From M55B165 sp964423265 (GTDB lineage: Bacteria > Actinomycetota > Humimicrobiia > Humimicrobiales > Humimicrobiaceae): a stretch of DNA of 64,000 nt. The translations under genes were made by a program, and so were the position numbers. The notes under the pieces are model-generated. The model did not search any database. It was not told where the DNA came from and was given only the letters and a program-made list of their open reading frames with translations. This document shows, one piece after another, positions 8,488 to 16,800 of the stretch (positions within the stretch are counted from its first letter, which is position 1; the number at the start of each line of letters is the position of its first letter). The stretch lies in assembly GCA_964423265.1 (NCBI GenBank), contig CAYREF010000001.1, forward strand, positions 1 to 64,000. The letters are read 5' to 3'.

Positions 8488-8646
8488 GAAAAAACACCCA
8501 TAAAAGTAAAGGTTGGTTGATCTGGTACGGGACTGAAATAAGTTATGGTTTGCCTGTTGCAATTTTAGGGCAATAAATTTTAAATAATATCCACCAATAA
8601 AAGAAAGTCACACCGCCTTTTATAATACTGTTCCAGCAGGAGGAAT

Positions 8647-8675
8647 TTGACAGAGTTTTTTAACTTGTATAAAAT
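8647..8675 (+). promoter_or_regulatory. Sigma-70-type promoter for tRNA-Met and tuf
   Basis: TTGACA (8647-8652), a 17-bp spacer, then TAAAAT (8670-8675) within TATAAAAT. It lies about 57 bp upstream of tRNA-Met and is the best consensus match before the translation superoperon. The preceding 150 bases after vapC hold nothing I can identify. Confidence 0.7.
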
Positions 8676-8731
8676 TTATGTTTGCTTTAAAAATAAATAA
8701 TATTTATTATAATTCAGTATTAAATTTTTGA

Positions 8732-8807
8732 GGCGGTGTAGCTCAGGGGTTAGAGCACACGGTTCATACCCGTGGGGCCATTGGTTCGAATCCAATCACC
8801 GCTACCA
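8732..8807 (+). tRNA. tRNA-Met (anticodon CAT)
   Basis: A 76-nt cloverleaf. The acceptor stem GGCGGTG pairs with CACCGCT (first pair G-U). The D-arm is GCTC/GAGC, the anticodon stem CACGG/CCGTG has loop TTCATAC, and the T-arm has TTCGAAT. CCA is encoded. The anticodon stem lacks the three G-C pairs of initiator tRNA, so this is elongator Met; tRNA-Ile with a lysidine-modified CAT cannot be excluded. tuf follows 41 bp downstream, probably on the same transcript. Confidence 0.95.
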
Positions 8808-8808
8808 A

Positions 8809-10053
8809 AATTTTAAGAATTATTCCAAGACGGAAAGGATTTATAAAAATGGCTAAAGAAAAATTTGAAAGAACAAAACCGCACATAAATATAGGTACCA
8901 TAGGCCATGTGGACCATGGCAAAACTACCCTTACAGCCGCTATGACCTTATGCCTTAAGGCTTCAGGGAAAAAGGTGAATGTAAGAACCTTTGACTCTAT
9001 TGACAATGCCCCAGAGGAAAAGGAAAGAGGAATAACCATAGCTATTGCCCATGTAGAGTATGAAACAGAGAAAAGGCACTATGCCCACGTGGACTGCCCC
9101 GGACATGCAGACTACGTTAAAAACATGATTACAGGAGCAGCCCAGATGGACGGGGCAATACTGGTGGTAAGTGCAGCAGACGGCCCCATGCCCCAGACCA
9201 GGGAGCATATACTTCTGGCAAGGCAGGTAGGGGTGCCCTACATTGTAGTATTCCTAAACAAAACTGATATGGTAGATGATCCTGAGCTAATAGAACTAGT
9301 GGAAATGGAGGTACGAGACCTTCTAACAGAGTATGAGTTTCCAGGAGATGAGATACCGGTAATAAAAGGCTCTGCCCTAAAGGCAGGCCAGTGCGGCTGC
9401 GGCAAAGAAGACTGTGAGCACTGCGGCCCTATAATAGAGCTGGTAGATGCAGTAGATGATTATATAAAGACACCAGAAAGGGATGTAGATAAACCCTTCC
9501 TTATGCCCATTGAAGATATCTTTACCATAACCGGTAGGGGTACAGTAGTAACAGGAAGAGTACAGAGAGGAAAAATTACCATCCAGGAGCCGGTAGAGAT
9601 AGTGGGTATACACCCAGAGATAAAGCAGACCGTAATAACTGGAATAGAGATGTTTAGAAAGCTACTAGATGAAGCCCAGGCAGGAGATAATGTAGGGCTT
9701 CTACTTAGAGGGGTACAAAAAGATGAAGTGGAAAGGGGTCAGGTAGTAGCAAAGCCGGGCTCCATTACTCCTCACTCTCACTTCAAGGCGCAGGTTTATG
9801 TGCTATCCAAAGAGGAAGGCGGACGCCATACTCCTTTCTTTAATGGCTACAGACCCCAGTTTTACTTCAGGACCACAGATGTTACCGGATCCATAACCCT
9901 GCCCGAAGGGGTAGAGATGGTTATGCCGGGGGACAATACAGAGATGGAAGTAAAGCTTATAGCTCCTATTGCCATGGAAGAGGGCTTAAGATTTGCCATC
10001 CGTGAAGGCGGCAGGACTATTGGCGCCGGCAGTATTACAAAGATAATAGAGTA
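8809..10053 (+). repeat. Copy 1 of the 1245-bp tuf identity tract
   Basis: From two bases after the tRNA CCA end through the second base of the tuf stop codon, the sequence appears identical to 24543-25787. It includes 40 bases of leader and the ribosome-binding site GGAAAGGA. The tract ends within the stop codon (TAA here, TAG in copy 2). This is what ongoing gene conversion would give. Confidence 0.9.
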
Positions 10054-10054
10054 A
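8849..10054 (+). CDS. tuf: Elongation factor Tu, copy 1
   Basis: 401 residues; carries aminoacyl-tRNA to the ribosome. GTPase motifs are GHVDHGKTT (P-loop, 18-26), a switch I region ending KERGITI, DCPGH and NKTD. Domains II and III follow with the usual EF-Tu text. Between the G domain and domain II there is a four-cysteine insertion, CGCGKEDCEHCG (around 182-193), where many bacteria have no cysteines; related insertions occur in some anaerobes. It follows tRNA-Met and precedes rpmG. The protein is identical to the copy in the str cluster. Confidence 0.97.
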   Translation: MAKEKFERTKPHINIGTIGHVDHGKTTLTAAMTLCLKASGKKVNVRTFDSIDNAPEEKERGITIAIAHVEYETEKRHYAHVDCPGHADYVKNMITGAAQMDGAILVVSAADGPMPQTREHILLARQVGVPYIVVFLNKTDMVDDPELIELVEMEVRDLLTEYEFPGDEIPVIKGSALKAGQCGCGKEDCEHCGPIIELVDAVDDYIKTPERDVDKPFLMPIEDIFTITGRGTVVTGRVQRGKITIQEPVEIVGIHPEIKQTVITGIEMFRKLLDEAQAGDNVGLLLRGVQKDEVERGQVVAKPGSITPHSHFKAQVYVLSKEEGGRHTPFFNGYRPQFYFRTTDVTGSITLPEGVEMVMPGDNTEMEVKLIAPIAMEEGLRFAIREGGRTIGAGSITKIIE

Positions 10055-10062
10055 ATAATTTA

Positions 10063-10091
10063 TTGACAATTTAATAATATAGTGGTAGGTT
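10063..10091 (+). promoter_or_regulatory. Probable promoter for rpmG - tRNA-Trp - secE - nusG
   Basis: TTGACA (10063-10068), a 17-bp spacer and TAGGTT (10086-10091), in the gap between tuf and rpmG. The -35 is perfect and the -10 moderate. Confidence 0.55.
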
Positions 10092-10130
10092 AGTTGACTG
10101 CGCTTTAAGTAAGAAATCAAGGTGGTTTAA

Positions 10131-10280
10131 GTGAGGCAAATAATTACATTGGGATGCACAGAGTGTAAAAGAAGAAATTACACTAGCTTTAAGAATAAGA
10201 AAAACGACCCGGATAGGATAGAGATAAAAAAATATTGTAAATGGTGCAAGAAGCACACGGTCCATAAGGAGACCAGATAG
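10131..10280 (+). CDS. rpmG: Ribosomal protein L33 (bL33), zinc-binding type
   Basis: A 49-residue protein starting at GTG 10131, 5 nt after AAGGTGG. It has two cysteine pairs (CTEC and CKWC), so it is the zinc-containing form, and a basic KKHTVHKETR end. It sits between tuf and tRNA-Trp, as in many Gram-positive-type secE-nusG clusters. Its TAG stop shares two bases with the 5' end of tRNA-Trp. Confidence 0.93.
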   Translation: MRQIITLGCTECKRRNYTSFKNKKNDPDRIEIKKYCKWCKKHTVHKETR

Positions 10281-10355
10281 GGCTGTAGCTCCAATTGGTA
10301 GAGCACCGGTCTCCAAAACCGGGTGTTGGGGGTTCGAGTCCCTCCAGCCCTGCCA
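10279..10355 (+). tRNA. tRNA-Trp (anticodon CCA)
   Basis: A 77-nt cloverleaf. The acceptor is AGGGCTG/CAGCCCT, with T8-A9, D-stem GCTC/GAGC, anticodon stem CCGGT/ACCGG with loop CTCCAAA, and T-loop TTCGAGT. The discriminator is G and CCA is encoded. The text closely follows the usual bacterial tRNA-Trp, which also begins with A. Nucleotides 1 and 2 are the last two bases of the rpmG stop codon. Confidence 0.95.
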
Positions 10356-10387
10356 GGGAATATTGTTAATTAACTATATAGGGAATA

Positions 10388-10702
10388 ATGGCAAAAAGAA
10401 AAGTATCAAGAAAATATAAGCCGAAGAAAATGATGGAGAAGGCAATGAAGGAGCGGAAAGCTCCCAAGGCGCCTCCCAAGAAAAAAATTGACTGGAAGCA
10501 GTTTATAAAAAACATTCCGGGTAAAGTGGTTAAGTTTATAAGGGATGTAATAAGGGAACTTAAAAAAGTTTCATGGCCTTCCAGGAAAACATTACTTACT
10601 TATACAGTTGTGGTTATAGTTACTATAATTTTCTTCTCAGCTTTGCTGGGGTTATTTGACTTTGTATTCCTCCAGATAGTTGAGGCACTGATAAATGTTT
10701 AA
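10388..10702 (+). CDS. secE: Preprotein translocase subunit SecE
   Basis: 104 residues. A long basic N-terminal arm (1-50) precedes the conserved cytoplasmic amphipathic helix with ELKKVSWPSRK (about 58-68) and one transmembrane helix (about 72-100). It clamps SecY in the translocon; secY lies in the spc part of this same cluster. The order tRNA-Trp-secE-nusG is the standard arrangement. Confidence 0.95.
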   Translation: MAKRKVSRKYKPKKMMEKAMKERKAPKAPPKKKIDWKQFIKNIPGKVVKFIRDVIRELKKVSWPSRKTLLTYTVVVIVTIIFFSALLGLFDFVFLQIVEALINV

Positions 10703-10718
10703 ACATTGGTGGTAATAA

Positions 10719-11243
10719 ATGAGACCAAGATGGTATGTTATAAACTCATACGCGGGTTATGAAAAAAAAATAAAGGTAAACCTGGAGCACAGGGTAGAGT
10801 CCATGAATATGCAGGACAGGATATTTGACATATATATACCCCAGGAAGATGTTATGGAAATCCAGAAGGGTAAAAAGCAAGTATCCACCAAGAGGGTGTT
10901 TCCCGGCTATCTGCTGGTTAAGATGTACCTGGATGATGATTCCTGGTATGTAGTTAGGAACACTCCTGGAGTTACCGGGTTTGTGGGGACTGAAAACAAG
11001 CCCACCCCGTTAAGCGACAGTGAAGTCAACAGGATTATGAAAAGAGAAGTTTCAGAAAAGCCTAAGCCTAAAACTGATTTTGAGGTAGGCCAGCCTGTGA
11101 AAGTAACTTCAGGACCTTTTAGCAATTTTGACGGGACCATAAGTGAATTAAATTTAGATCAGGGTAAGTTAAAAGTTCTGGTGTCAATTTTTGGCAGGCA
11201 GACCCCGGTGGAATTAGATTTTGACCAGGTATCGAAAATATAA
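10719..11243 (+). CDS. nusG: Transcription termination/antitermination factor NusG
   Basis: 174 residues. The NGN domain opens with WYVINSYAGYEKK and contains VFPGYLLVKM and NTPGVTGFVG. The C-terminal KOW domain (about 120-174) includes VKVTSGPFSNFDG and IFGRQTPVELDF. It links RNA polymerase to Rho or ribosomal protein S10. Length and domains are standard, with no inserted domain. Confidence 0.96.
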   Translation: MRPRWYVINSYAGYEKKIKVNLEHRVESMNMQDRIFDIYIPQEDVMEIQKGKKQVSTKRVFPGYLLVKMYLDDDSWYVVRNTPGVTGFVGTENKPTPLSDSEVNRIMKREVSEKPKPKTDFEVGQPVKVTSGPFSNFDGTISELNLDQGKLKVLVSIFGRQTPVELDFDQVSKI

Positions 11244-11249
11244 AAATAT

Positions 11250-11277
11250 TTGTAATATGTTTTTTAATGTGTATAAT
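11250..11277 (+). promoter_or_regulatory. Possible promoter of rplKA
   Basis: TTGTAA (11250-11255), a 16-bp spacer and a perfect TATAAT (11272-11277), 31 bp upstream of the rplK start. The -35 match is partial. Confidence 0.5.
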
Positions 11278-11307
11278 TACAAATTTGTATGTTAAATTGA
11301 GGTAAAA

Positions 11308-11733
11308 ATGGCAAAAAAAGTTAAAGCACAAGTAAAATTACAAATACCGGCAGGTCAGGCTAATCCTGCTCCTCCAGTAGGCCCTGCTTTAGGACAGCAC
11401 GGCGTTAACATAATGGAGTTTTGCAAGGCATTTAATGAAAAAACAGCTAAGGATCAGGGAACTATAATCCCGGTAATACTTACTGTTTACAATGACAGGA
11501 GTTTTAGTTTTATTACAAAAACCCCTCCTGCTTCTGTCCTTATAAAAGAAGCTATAAATCTGGAAAAGGGCTCAGGAGAGCCTAACAAGGAAAAAGTTGG
11601 CGAAATAAACAGGCAACAACTTGAAGAGATAGCTAAAGTTAAATTAAAAGACTTAAACGCAAGGACGCTGGAGAGTGCTGTGAAGGTTATAGAGGGGACA
11701 GCTAAAAGCATGGGTGTAAATGTAGTTAAGTAA
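11308..11733 (+). CDS. rplK: Ribosomal protein L11 (uL11)
   Basis: 141 residues. It has the proline-rich N-terminal segment IPAGQANPAPPVGPALGQHG that contacts the factor-binding centre, and a C-terminal rRNA-binding domain ending in EGTAKSMGVNV. It forms the GTPase-associated region with L10 and L7/L12, whose genes follow after rplA. ATG 11308 has GAGG at -8. Confidence 0.96.
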   Translation: MAKKVKAQVKLQIPAGQANPAPPVGPALGQHGVNIMEFCKAFNEKTAKDQGTIIPVILTVYNDRSFSFITKTPPASVLIKEAINLEKGSGEPNKEKVGEINRQQLEEIAKVKLKDLNARTLESAVKVIEGTAKSMGVNVVK

Positions 11734-11751
11734 AAAATAAAGGTGGTAAGG

Positions 11752-12456
11752 TTGAAGAGAGGAAAAAAATATAGTACGAAAGTTGAAAATTTAAATAAAA
11801 AGCCAAAAACTCCCAGGGAAGCAATTAAGTGGGTTGTAGAGAACCACTATGCGAATTTTGACGAAACTGTAGACATATCCATTAACTTGGGGGTTAACCC
11901 AAGGAAGGCTGACCAAATAGTAAGGGGCACTATTGTATTGCCTAATGGTACAGGAAAGGTCCCTAAAGTTTTGGTTTTCGCCCAGGGTGAAAAAGCAGAA
12001 GAAGCAATTGATGCAGGGGCTGATTATGTAGGCGGAAAAGAGTTTACAGAGAAGATAGAGAAAGGTTGGCTGGATTTTGATGTGTGTATAGCCACCCCTG
12101 ACATGATGAAAGTGGTTGGCAAACTAGGAAGAATTTTAGGCCCAAGAAAACTTATGCCCAATCCGAAGTCAGGCACAGTAACATTTGATTTGGAAAAAGC
12201 AGTCAAGGACTCAAAGAGGGGCAAGCTTGAATACAGGACTGACAAGAATGGTGTTGTCCATTGCGTGCTGGGAAAGGTGTCATTTGGGATTGAAAAGTTG
12301 CTCGAGAATTATCTAGCATTAATGGCCACATTAATGAAAGCAAAACCAGCTTCCGCAAAAGGAAGATATATAAAGGGGGTTTATGTGTCTGCAACCATGA
12401 GCCCTTCGGTCAAGATAGATTCAAACAAAGCTATGGAGGTAGAGCAAGTAGCATAG
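11752..12456 (+). CDS. rplA: Ribosomal protein L1 (uL1)
   Basis: 234 residues from TTG 11752, reading MKRGKKYSTKV, the usual L1 opening. AGGTGG lies 5 nt upstream. A GTG at 11743 would overlap that site and is rejected. It contains LGRILGPRKLMPNPKSGTVT (around 125-145) and the C-terminal KGRYIKGVYVSATMSPSVKI. It binds the mobile L1 stalk of 23S rRNA and in many bacteria represses its own operon. Confidence 0.94.
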   Translation: MKRGKKYSTKVENLNKKPKTPREAIKWVVENHYANFDETVDISINLGVNPRKADQIVRGTIVLPNGTGKVPKVLVFAQGEKAEEAIDAGADYVGGKEFTEKIEKGWLDFDVCIATPDMMKVVGKLGRILGPRKLMPNPKSGTVTFDLEKAVKDSKRGKLEYRTDKNGVVHCVLGKVSFGIEKLLENYLALMATLMKAKPASAKGRYIKGVYVSATMSPSVKIDSNKAMEVEQVA

Positions 12457-12469
12457 CTAAATTATAAAC

Positions 12470-12576
12470 AAAAAGAGCCATAGAAAGTAGGGGTTACGGC
12501 AGTAACTTAATTTCCTACCGAGGTTGGTATTAAGGAAAAGTTATCGGCCTTCTTTGTGTGGGCCGATTTATTTTTG
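12470..12576 (+). ncRNA. L10 leader (autoregulatory mRNA element before rplJL)
   Basis: The region has the layout of the ribosomal L10 leader. An outer stem GTAGG (12487-12491) pairs with CCTAC (12514-12518). An inner hairpin GTTAC/GTAAC (12493-12497, 12502-12506) is followed by CTTAATTT and the conserved CCTACCGAGGTTGGTATT. An intrinsic terminator hairpin comes next, before rplJ. The L10-(L12)n complex would bind the leader and shut off rplJL expression. Assignment is by motif and position; a covariance search would confirm it. Confidence 0.8.
12543..12576 (+). terminator. Attenuator hairpin in the rplJ leader
   Basis: ATCGGCC (12543-12549) pairs with GGCCGAT (12561-12567) around an 11-nt loop, followed by TTATTTTT. 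It lies between the L10 leader and the rplJ start, so it is an attenuator rather than an operon end. Confidence 0.8.
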
Positions 12577-12600
12577 ATTAATTATATATGGGAGTTTACG

Positions 12601-13131
12601 GTGATTAAAGAAGATAAAAAAGAAAAAGTTGAAATTTTAAGAAAGATATTTGAAGAAAATACTGGAATAATTTTTACTGACCATACTGGTCTTACTGCAG
12701 AAGATTCTGTAATTATAAGGGATAAGCTGGCAGAGTCAGGGGGATCGTTAAGAATAATGAAAAACACCCTTGCGCTACTGGCGGCAAAGGATGTCTTTTC
12801 AGATATTGATTTAAAAGCAATTTTGTTAGGCCCCACAAGCATTGTTTTTAGCAAGGAAGATATAGTTTCCATTGCTAAAGAAATTGATAAATTTTCAGAG
12901 GAAAAAGAAACACTGGATATAAAAGCTGGGATACTGGAAAACAATTTTATTGGACAGGGTAAGGTTAAAAAACTGGCCAGTCTTCCAGACGAAGAAACAC
13001 TTTTAACTAATTTAGCGGTTTCTATGAAGTCGCCTATTATAAAGCTAGTGTTGCTTCTAGGCGGGTTGCCGAGAAATTTAGTTATGGTTTTAAATGGAAT
13101 AAAAGAAGAGAAAGAAAAAAATAAAAATTAG
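12601..13131 (+). CDS. rplJ: Ribosomal protein L10 (uL10)
   Basis: 176 residues from GTG 12601 (VIKEDKKEKVEIL), with GGGAG 6 nt upstream. An in-frame ATG at 12556 would put the start inside the attenuator hairpin and add non-homologous residues, so it is rejected. It includes TGLTAEDSVIIRDKL and a RIMKNTLALLAA segment. The C-terminal helix would bind L7/L12 dimers to form the stalk. It is followed by rplL with 10 bp between. Confidence 0.94.
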   Translation: MIKEDKKEKVEILRKIFEENTGIIFTDHTGLTAEDSVIIRDKLAESGGSLRIMKNTLALLAAKDVFSDIDLKAILLGPTSIVFSKEDIVSIAKEIDKFSEEKETLDIKAGILENNFIGQGKVKKLASLPDEETLLTNLAVSMKSPIIKLVLLLGGLPRNLVMVLNGIKEEKEKNKN

Positions 13132-13141
13132 GGAGGATAAG

Positions 13142-13666
13142 ATGGCAGAGAAAAAGAAAACTACCAGCAAGAAAAGTAAGGCAAAAGCTACTAAAGGAAA
13201 AGATACTAAAAAAACCAAAAATAAAAGCAAGAGCAAAAAGAAGGGAAAAGAAGAAGTGGCAAAAAAAGAAACAAAGTCTAAACAAACTAAGGGAAGTTCA
13301 AACATAGAAGATATTCTGGCAGCTATTGAAAAGATGAGCGTTTTGGAATTATCTGAATTGGTTAGCGCATTGGAAGAAAAGTTTGGAGTGAGCGCTCAGG
13401 CTATGGCAGCTGCGCCAGCAGCTGGAGCAGCGGCAACAGAAAAAGAAGAAGAAAAAACCGAATTTGATGTACAGCTAAAATCTGCCGGTGCAAAGAAGAT
13501 ACAGGTAATAAAAGTTGTAAGGAGCGTTACAGATCTTGGGCTAAAGGAAGCAAAAGAACTGGTGGATAAAGCACCGAATGCAGTAAGGGAAAAAGTTTCT
13601 AAAGATGAAGCAGAAGAACTAAAGAAAAAGCTAGAAGAAGCTGGTGCTGAAGTAGAAATAATATAA
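13142..13666 (+). CDS. rplL: Ribosomal protein L7/L12 (bL12) with a lysine-rich N-terminal extension
   Basis: 174 residues against a usual 120-130. Residues 1-52 are almost all Lys, Thr, Ser, Gly and Glu and look disordered. The normal dimerisation domain begins at NIEDILAAIEKMSVLELSEL (about 54-73), then an Ala-rich hinge (about 88-100) and the C-terminal factor-binding domain with KIQVIKVVRSVTDLGLKEAK. GGGAGG precedes ATG 13142, which supports the long form. An internal GTG at 13256 would give about 136 residues as an alternative. The stalk recruits EF-Tu and EF-G, both encoded nearby. Confidence 0.92.
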   Translation: MAEKKKTTSKKSKAKATKGKDTKKTKNKSKSKKKGKEEVAKKETKSKQTKGSSNIEDILAAIEKMSVLELSELVSALEEKFGVSAQAMAAAPAAGAAATEKEEEKTEFDVQLKSAGAKKIQVIKVVRSVTDLGLKEAKELVDKAPNAVREKVSKDEAEELKKKLEEAGAEVEII

Positions 13667-13707
13667 ATAGCTGAGATACTAATTGCATAAGATAAATATA
13701 TATTTTA

Positions 13708-13735
13708 TTGACAATATTACTTTGTTTGATACAAT
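13708..13735 (+). promoter_or_regulatory. Promoter of rpoBC
   Basis: TTGACA (13708-13713), a 16-bp spacer and TACAAT (13730-13735), in the 212-bp gap between rplL and rpoB. This leaves a leader of about 135 nt before the rpoB start, in which I see no clear structure. Confidence 0.75.
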
Positions 13736-13878
13736 ACTAGTTTGTCAGTTTTTTTACAGACCGTTACTCTGCAATAATAAAAATAATAATGGTAGATAGA
13801 AGTTTTCTTATGCAAATTTATAAGTTAAACCCTAATTGCAGCTTTAAAATACTATTGATTAAAGGGGAGATTTAATTA

Positions 13879-16800
13879 ATGCAAGATAATAAAAGAATCC
13901 AAAGGTATAATTTTAGCAAAATTCCTAGTCTGATGGAGATGCCTCATCTGCTCGATATTCAAAGGCAATCCTTTGAATGGTTTAAAAACAAGGGCTTAAT
14001 GGAGGTATTAAAAGACATTTCTCCTATTGAAGATTTTACTGGAAATATGTCCCTGGAGTTTGCTGGCTACAGCTTTAGTGATATTGAATTTTCAGCCGAC
14101 GAATGCAAACAGCAGGACATGTCTTATACTGCACCGCTTAAAGTGGTGACAAGATTTATAAACAAGGAAACTGGGGAAATGAAGGAACAGGAAGTTTTCA
14201 TGGGTGATTTTCCTATGATGACTGACAGGGGAACCTTTATAGTAAACGGTACCGAAAGGGTTATAGTTTCACAGCTGGTTAGGTCCCCTGGAGTTTTTTA
14301 TGATACGGATATTGATAAAAAAACCGAAAAAGAATTATTTATGTGCAAGATTATCCCTACCAGGGGATCCTGGATTGAAATTGAAACAAATAAAAAGGGT
14401 ATAGCTTATGTAAGAATTGATAGAAGGAGAAAATTTTTATTGTCAATTTTCTTAAAATCCTTAGGCTTTGGAAATAATGAGAGCCTTCTTAATTTATTTG
14501 GTCCTTACGATAAGGAAGATTGTATAAAGAAAACTCTGGAAAAAGATTCAACTGAAACTGAAGAAGAAGCTTTGATTGAGATTTATAAGAAATTAAGGCC
14601 GGGAGAGCCTCCTACAGTGGAGAGTGCTACTAATTTAATAAATACTTTGTTTTTTAATCCCAAAAGGTATGATTTTGGAAAAGTAGGAAGGTTTAAATTA
14701 AACCAGAAGCTGGAGGAAGAGCTGGATGAGAATATAGAAGCAAGGCTCAAGAAAATTGACATAAAAATGGATATAGATCCTGAGGAAAAATTTATATTAC
14801 ACAGCAAGGACATATTTTTGGTTATAAAGTACCTAATCCAGCTGATGAGCGGAATTGGAGAAATTGATGACATTGACCATTTTGGGAACAGGAGGATTAG
14901 GAATGTAGGGGAACTAGTCCAGAACCAGGTAAGGATTGGCCTTTCCAGAATGGAAAGGGTAGTAAAAGAAAGAATGACTACCCAGGATGTTGAATCTATC
15001 ACCCCAAAATCCCTAATAAATATAAGGCCGCTGGTGGCAAGCCTTAAAGAATTTTTTGGAAGCGGTCAGCTTTCGCAGTTTCTAGACCAGACTAACCCGC
15101 TATCAGAAATTACCCATAAAAGGAGACTTTCAGCATTAGGCCCGGGTGGTTTAAATAGGGAGAGGGCAGGTTTCGAGGTAAGGGACGTGCATTCCTCTCA
15201 TTATGGAAGGATGTGCCCGATTGAAACTCCCGAAGGCCCAAATATTGGACTGATTGGTTCCCTGGCAACATATGCCAGATTAAATGGTTACGGCTTTATC
15301 GAAACTCCTTATAGGAAAGTTGTTAATGGTAAAGTTACCGATAAGGTTGAATACCTTTCTGCTGATAAAGAAGAAAATTTTGTTATTGCCCAGGCTACTG
15401 CAGCGCTGGACAGCAAAGAACGTTTCACAGAAGAAAAAGTGCTTTGTAGATCTGCCGGGGAAGTTTTAACTGTAGAGCCAGAGCTTATTGATTATATGGA
15501 CATTTCGCCTAAACAGTTATTTAGCGCTGCCGCATCGCTTATACCTTTCTTGGAGCATGACGATGCCAACAGAGCTCTAATGGGATCAAATATGCAGCGG
15601 CAAGCAGTTCCCCTAATAACTCCGGAAGCGCCACTGGTGGGCACCGGAATGGAGGGTAAGGTGGCCGAAGATAGCGGCCAGCTTATAATTGCTAAAGATG
15701 AGGGGGTTATCCAGGAAATTGATGCAGAACACATAAAGGTAAAATACAAAGGTGGAAAAATTGTAAACCATTCCCTTTATAAGTTCCAGAGATCTAACCA
15801 GGGTACCTGTATAAACCAGAGACCCTTAGTAAAAGAAGGGGATAAAATAAGCAAGGGTGAAGTTATAGCGGATGGACCTTCTACCAGCCATGGAGAGTTA
15901 GCATTAGGCAAGAACTTGCTTTTAGCTTTCATGTCTTGGGAGGGATACAATTATGAGGATGCCATAATAATTTCTGAAAAACTAGTAAAAGAAGATATGC
16001 TATCTTCTATCCATATCTCCAAGCAGGAGCTGGAGGCAAGGCAAACCAAACTAGGAGCCGAGGAAATTACCAGAGACATTCCCAATATTGGGGAAGAAGT
16101 TCTGGCAAACTTGGATGAAAAAGGAATTATTAGGATAGGTGCTGAGGTAAAACCTGGAGATATACTGGTGGGGAAAATTACTCCCAAGGGCGAAACCGAA
16201 CTTACAGCCGAGGAAAAATTACTTAGGGCTATATTTGGTGAAAAAGCAAGGGAAGTAAGAGACAGCTCATTGAAAGTTCCACATGGTGAATATGGAAAGG
16301 TTATTGATGTCCAGATATTTTCCAGGGCTGCAGGCGATGACCTGCCTCCTGGCGTAAACGAGCTGGTAAGAGTATTTATTGCGAAGAAAAGAAAAATATC
16401 GATTGGGGATAAGCTAGCCGGAAGGCATGGTAATAAGGGGGTAATATCTATCATACTGCCAGAAGAAGATATGCCTTACCTTGAAGATGGAACCCCTGTA
16501 GATATAATATTTAATCCATTGGGTGTTCCTTCCAGGATGAACGTAGGACAGGTTCTTGAAACCCATCTAGGATGGGCTGCTAAAAGAGGTTGGGATGAAA
16601 AAGACATAAGCAGAGCTGAAGACGGTTCTGTATATTGTTCTACTCCAATTTTTGAAGGAACTAATGAAGATAAGATATACGAGCTTTTAAAGAAAGCGGG
16701 TTTGCCAAGCAATGGCAAGACTGCCCTTTATGATGGAAGAAATGGAGAAAAGTTATCGGACAGCATTGCTGTTGGTTATGCATATGTGCTAAAACTTCTA

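Noticed and set aside
8963..9613. Antisense reading frames inside tuf, repeated at 24697-25347
   Set aside because: They occur twice only because tuf is duplicated; no ribosome-binding site or family supports them.
12556..12600. Upstream ATG for rplJ
   Set aside because: It lies in the loop of the attenuator hairpin and the added residues are not L10-like.
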